DNA of 8,459 bases from Bacillota bacterium (lineage in GTDB: Bacteria > Bacillota > Limnochordia > Darwinibacteriales > Darwinibacteriaceae): assembly GCA_012799115.1 (NCBI GenBank), contig JAAZLY010000186.1, positions 1 to 8,459 of the forward strand, given 5' to 3'. This document shows, in pieces, positions 6,650 to 8,459 of the stretch. Below the pieces are notes generated by a model that was given only the letters and a program-made list of their open reading frames with translations, was not told where the DNA came from and did not search any database. Both the position numbers and the translations under genes were made by a program. Numbering within the stretch: the stretch's first letter is position 1; each line of letters begins with the position of its first letter.

Positions 6650-6835
6650 CTAATTTGCTTCGCCCTTATTGTGCTTCCATTGAATCTTGCCTGCTTTTAA
6701 TTCCTCAATGGCAATTGTCACAGGTTTGGTTGATCTGCACTCTATTACGGGCTCCATACCATCAATGAGCTGTCTAGCCCTTTGCGAAACGGCCACAATC
6801 GCTGTGTAACGATCCGCTTTAATCTTCGCTTTCAC
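6650..6835 (-). CDS. rpoZ: DNA-directed RNA polymerase omega subunit
   Basis: Omega is the small subunit that binds the beta' C-terminal region and assists RNA polymerase assembly. The 61 residues show the family pattern: DRYTAIVAVSQRARQLIDG at 8-26 (the Arg-rich segment that contacts beta') and KPVTIAIEELKAGKI at 37-51. Length is close to the usual 60-70 residues of Firmicute omegas. The start is GTG, not ATG, and it lies inside the end of gmk with a 17-base overlap. The AAGGAGG site 8 bases upstream fixes this start. A terminator hairpin follows the TAG stop after 6 bases. The gmk-rpoZ pairing is widely conserved. Confidence 0.93.
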   Translation of the reverse strand: MKAKIKADRYTAIVAVSQRARQLIDGMEPVIECRSTKPVTIAIEELKAGKIQWKHNKGEAN

Positions 6836-7448
6836 TTGGAAAACCTCCTTCCCAAACTTTAGCCAACTTTTTCATGTCAATGCGACTAACCCTAGACCAT
6901 TCACTTAGAATGATCTGCCGCAACTGCTCTGCGGCTTTGCCTAGGTCATCATTGACTATATAATAATCATAATCCACTATATGCTTGATTTCCTCGTAAG
7001 ATTTAGCTAATCGCCTCTTAATCACTTCATCCGAATCAGAACCCCGTAGGCGCAACCTCCGGCTGAGCTCCTCGGGGGTAGGGGGTAGTAAGAACACAAA
7101 GACTGCCTCAGGCATCTTCTCCCGAATCTGCTTGGCGCCTTGAATATCGATATCCATAATGACCGCATTGCCTGCTCGAATTTGGTCCTGCACAAAGCTC
7201 TTGGGCGTACCATAACGATAGCCTACAAAAGTAGCTGACTCTAACAAGAGATCATCCTTGAGCATTTGGTCAAACTCTGCTTCTGAGCGAAAAAAGTAGT
7301 TTACTTCATCCACCTCTCCAGCCCTTGGTGGCCTGGTGGTAACGCTAATAGAGTACTTAAGATTAGGGATAGTGGGGAAAACAGCATTCATCACAGAGTT
7401 TTTTCCAGCCCCACTCGGCCCGGACAAAACAATGAGAAAACCGTTCAT
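6819..7448 (-). CDS. gmk: Guanylate kinase
   Basis: Gmk phosphorylates GMP to GDP with ATP and is an essential step in GTP/dGTP supply and recycling. From the ATG at 7448 the protein has 209 residues and starts MNGFLIVLSGPSGAGKNSV, in line with other family members. An in-frame TTG at 7490 would add 14 residues without homology; a TAGGAG site lies 11 bases before it, so it cannot be fully excluded. The P-loop GPSGAGKN is at about 10-17 and is followed by Ser18. SVTTRPPRAGEVDEVNYFF and YGTPKS form the GMP-binding region. MDIDIQGAKQIREKMPEAVFVFLLPP and RRLAKSYEEI (lid) follow. Asn in the usual Ser/Gly position of the P-loop is slightly unusual. The end overlaps rpoZ by 17 bases. Confidence 0.95.
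   Translation of the reverse strand: MNGFLIVLSGPSGAGKNSVMNAVFPTIPNLKYSISVTTRPPRAGEVDEVNYFFRSEAEFDQMLKDDLLLESATFVGYRYGTPKSFVQDQIRAGNAVIMDIDIQGAKQIREKMPEAVFVFLLPPTPEELSRRLRLRGSDSDEVIKRRLAKSYEEIKHIVDYDYYIVNDDLGKAAEQLRQIILSEWSRVSRIDMKKLAKVWEGGFPSESED
6844..6850 (-). promoter_or_regulatory. Ribosome-binding site that sets the GTG start of rpoZ
   Basis: AAGGAGG on the minus strand lies 8 bases upstream of GTG at 6835 and inside the gmk reading frame. It identifies the non-ATG start of rpoZ, since no ATG stands at a suitable distance. Confidence 0.8.
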
Positions 7449-7504
7449 CTTAATCCCACCATCCCTGGCATTCTGTAGTGTTCCCTTCAATTCAGCAGCA
7501 ACTC

Positions 7505-7771
7505 CTATTTTTCATTAGGTTCAAGTTGATCTTTACTGGTTAAGCGATGTGCCACAGTCTCGGGTTGTACTGCTGACAAAATAATGTGATCACTATCAGC
7601 GACAATGACCGCTCTGGTACGTCGGCCATAAGTGGCATCGATTAACATGCCCCTTTCTCGGGCCTCCTGTACCATCCGTTTAATAGGAGCCGATTCGGGG
7701 CTGACAATAGCCACTATCCTATTAGCCGCTACAATGTTGCCAAACCCAATGTTAATCAAGCGTATCCCCAT
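7505..7771 (-). CDS. remA: RemA family extracellular matrix/biofilm regulator (DUF370)
   Basis: RemA is a small DNA-binding protein that in B. subtilis activates biofilm matrix and osmoprotection genes; its oligomers are reported to bend or wrap DNA. This copy closely follows the family: INIGFGNIVAANRIVAIVSP at 6-25, KRMVQEARERGMLIDATYGR at 31-50, and SDHIILSAVQPETVAHRL at 60-77. Starting at the second of two in-frame ATGs (7771, not 7777) gives 88 residues, and the DNA-contacting arginines fall at 18, 50 and 51, the same numbers as in B. subtilis. The AAGGAG site is 8 bases from that ATG but only 2 from the first. The gene lies 19 bases after mihF and 56 bases before gmk, and its TAG stop is part of a TAGGAG sequence. 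Confidence 0.94.
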   Translation of the reverse strand: MGIRLINIGFGNIVAANRIVAIVSPESAPIKRMVQEARERGMLIDATYGRRTRAVIVADSDHIILSAVQPETVAHRLTSKDQLEPNEK

Positions 7772-7779
7772 GTTCATAG

Positions 7780-7785
7780 CTCCTT
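7780..7785 (-). promoter_or_regulatory. Ribosome-binding site that selects the second ATG of remA
   Basis: AAGGAG on the minus strand is 2 bases from the ATG at 7777, which is too close, and 8 bases from the ATG at 7771, which is near the optimum. It therefore favours the shorter 88-residue RemA. Confidence 0.7.
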
Positions 7786-7790
7786 ACCGC

Positions 7791-8099
7791 TTATCCCAGT
7801 CGCTGAAGCAACTGCTCCCTTTGCCGCGCACCTAAACCCTGCACACGACGGTTCTCATTAATTCCAATTTCTCGCATAATCTTCTCCGACGTGACTTTCC
7901 CAACTTGTGGTAAAGACTGCAGGAGATAGGTAACACGCATTCTGGCGATCACTTCATTATCGACCGAATCCAGAACCTCTTGAAGGCTCAAAGAACCTTC
8001 TTTTAGCTTAGTACGCAGTTCGGCTCTCTTACTCCGCATTTCCTGGGCCTTCTTCAGCGCCTGCAACTTTTCTTCTTGCGTCAGATGTGGTAGTGCCAT
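7791..8099 (-). CDS. mihF: Integration host factor, actinobacterial type (mIHF-like)
   Basis: This 102-residue basic protein resembles mycobacterial/actinobacterial mIHF, a nucleoid-associated DNA-binding protein unrelated to E. coli IHF alpha/beta. Matching segments are MALPHLT at 1-7, a long N-terminal helix with KRAELRTKLKEG at 24-35, EVIARMRVTYLLQSLPQVGKV at 49-69, the EKIMREIGI helix at 72-80 and RRVQGLGARQREQLLQRLG at 84-102. LPQVGKV plus the following helix is the DNA-binding helix-turn-helix-like segment. In Actinobacteria mihF stands directly before gmk-rpoZ; here remA lies between. The start has a full AAGGAGGTGA ribosome-binding site ending 6 bases before the ATG, so strong translation is likely. 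The family call is from remembered alignments. A related S13-like helix-two-turn-helix protein is the main alternative. Confidence 0.85.
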   Translation of the reverse strand: MALPHLTQEEKLQALKKAQEMRSKRAELRTKLKEGSLSLQEVLDSVDNEVIARMRVTYLLQSLPQVGKVTSEKIMREIGINENRRVQGLGARQREQLLQRLG

Positions 8100-8105
8100 T
8101 GTTGC

Positions 8106-8115
8106 TCACCTCCTT
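8106..8115 (-). promoter_or_regulatory. Full-length Shine-Dalgarno sequence of mihF
   Basis: AAGGAGGTGA on the minus strand is complementary to the 3' end of 16S rRNA over all ten bases and ends 6 bases before the mihF ATG. It is the longest such match in the window and suggests high translation, as expected for an abundant nucleoid protein. Confidence 0.7.
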
Positions 8116-8120
8116 CATGC

Positions 8121-8459
8121 TTACTCGATATTCTGTATCTGTTCGCGGATTTTCTCCAGCTCACTCTTGATATTCACTACGAGAGTGGCGATATGTACAT
8201 TGTTCGCCTTGGAGCCTATCGTATTCACTTCGCGATTCATTTCTTGAATCAAGAAGTCGAGTTTCCGTCCGACCGAATCTTCTGCATGTAAGGTTTCTCT
8301 TAATTGTGCAATATGACTTGTTAAGCGAACAAGCTCTTCATCGATACTACACCGATCTGCAAATATGGCTACTTCACCCAAGAAGCGTTCTTCGGTGATG
8401 GTTGTCCCATCGAGCAATTCTCCCAAGCGCTCCCTAAGCCGATTCCTGTAATCAATCAT
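8121..8459 (-). CDS. yicC: YicC/YloC family endoribonuclease, C-terminal part (cut by window edge)
   Basis: The last 112 codons of a yicC-type gene are visible; family members have about 290 residues, so the start lies beyond position 8459. The Met at the edge is internal. The DUF1732 C-terminal domain is clear: EELVRLTSHI at 41-50 of the fragment, GRKLDFLIQEMNREVNTIGS at 64-83 and VNIKSELEKIREQIQNIE at the end. E. coli YicC has been described as an endoribonuclease that affects small-RNA stability; the role in Firmicutes (YloC) is less settled. It heads the conserved yicC-remA-gmk-rpoZ block and ends 21 bases before mihF. Confidence 0.93.
   Translation of the reverse strand: MIDYRNRLRERLGELLDGTTITEERFLGEVAIFADRCSIDEELVRLTSHIAQLRETLHAEDSVGRKLDFLIQEMNREVNTIGSKANNVHIATLVVNIKSELEKIREQIQNIE

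Noticed and set aside
7449..7490. TTG start at 7490 giving a 223-residue guanylate kinase
   Set aside because: The extra 14 residues lack family similarity, and the TAGGAG site is 11 bases away. The ATG at 7448 gives the usual N-terminus, though the longer form is not strictly excluded.

Overview
All ten genes in this window lie on the minus strand, so biological order runs from high to low coordinates: yicC (3' part only), mihF, remA, gmk, rpoZ, [terminator-like hairpin], priA, def, fmt, a YugP-type zinc metalloprotease, rsmB, spo0A, [terminator], and then a consensus promoter firing off the left edge. A Spo0A-type response regulator, RemA and the yicC-remA-gmk-rpoZ-priA-def-fmt-rsmB order point to an endospore-forming Firmicute (Bacillota). 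Base composition is fairly balanced and codon use looks uniform. The mIHF-type protein is best known from Actinobacteria, which suggests a deep or atypical Firmicute lineage. I cannot name the genus from the sequence alone.

Right part (6650-8459): a compact cluster of yicC, two small DNA-binding architectural proteins (mIHF and RemA), guanylate kinase and the RNA polymerase omega subunit. It has short gaps, strong Shine-Dalgarno sites, and a 17-nt gmk/rpoZ overlap with a GTG start. It closes with a hairpin plus T-tract just after rpoZ.

Centre (2251-6601): priA (replication restart helicase), then def and fmt (removal and addition of the formyl group on initiator Met), then a membrane zinc metalloprotease. 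The coaBC gene that often sits between rpoZ and priA is absent. A candidate extended -10 promoter lies in front of def.

Left part (1-2251): rsmB (16S rRNA m5C methyltransferase, TAATG-coupled to the protease gene), a 75-nt gap with candidate 0A-box and sigma-H-like sequences, then spo0A with a perfect 12-bp hairpin terminator. The last 32 bases hold a TTGACA-N18-TATACT promoter on the minus strand for a gene outside the window.

Most of the window is ordinary housekeeping DNA. I see no mobile element, CRISPR array, RNA gene or defence system. The points worth a second look are the co-occurrence of mIHF and RemA, the substitutions in the receiver pocket and recognition helix of Spo0A, and the terminator in front of priA with no visible promoter after it.
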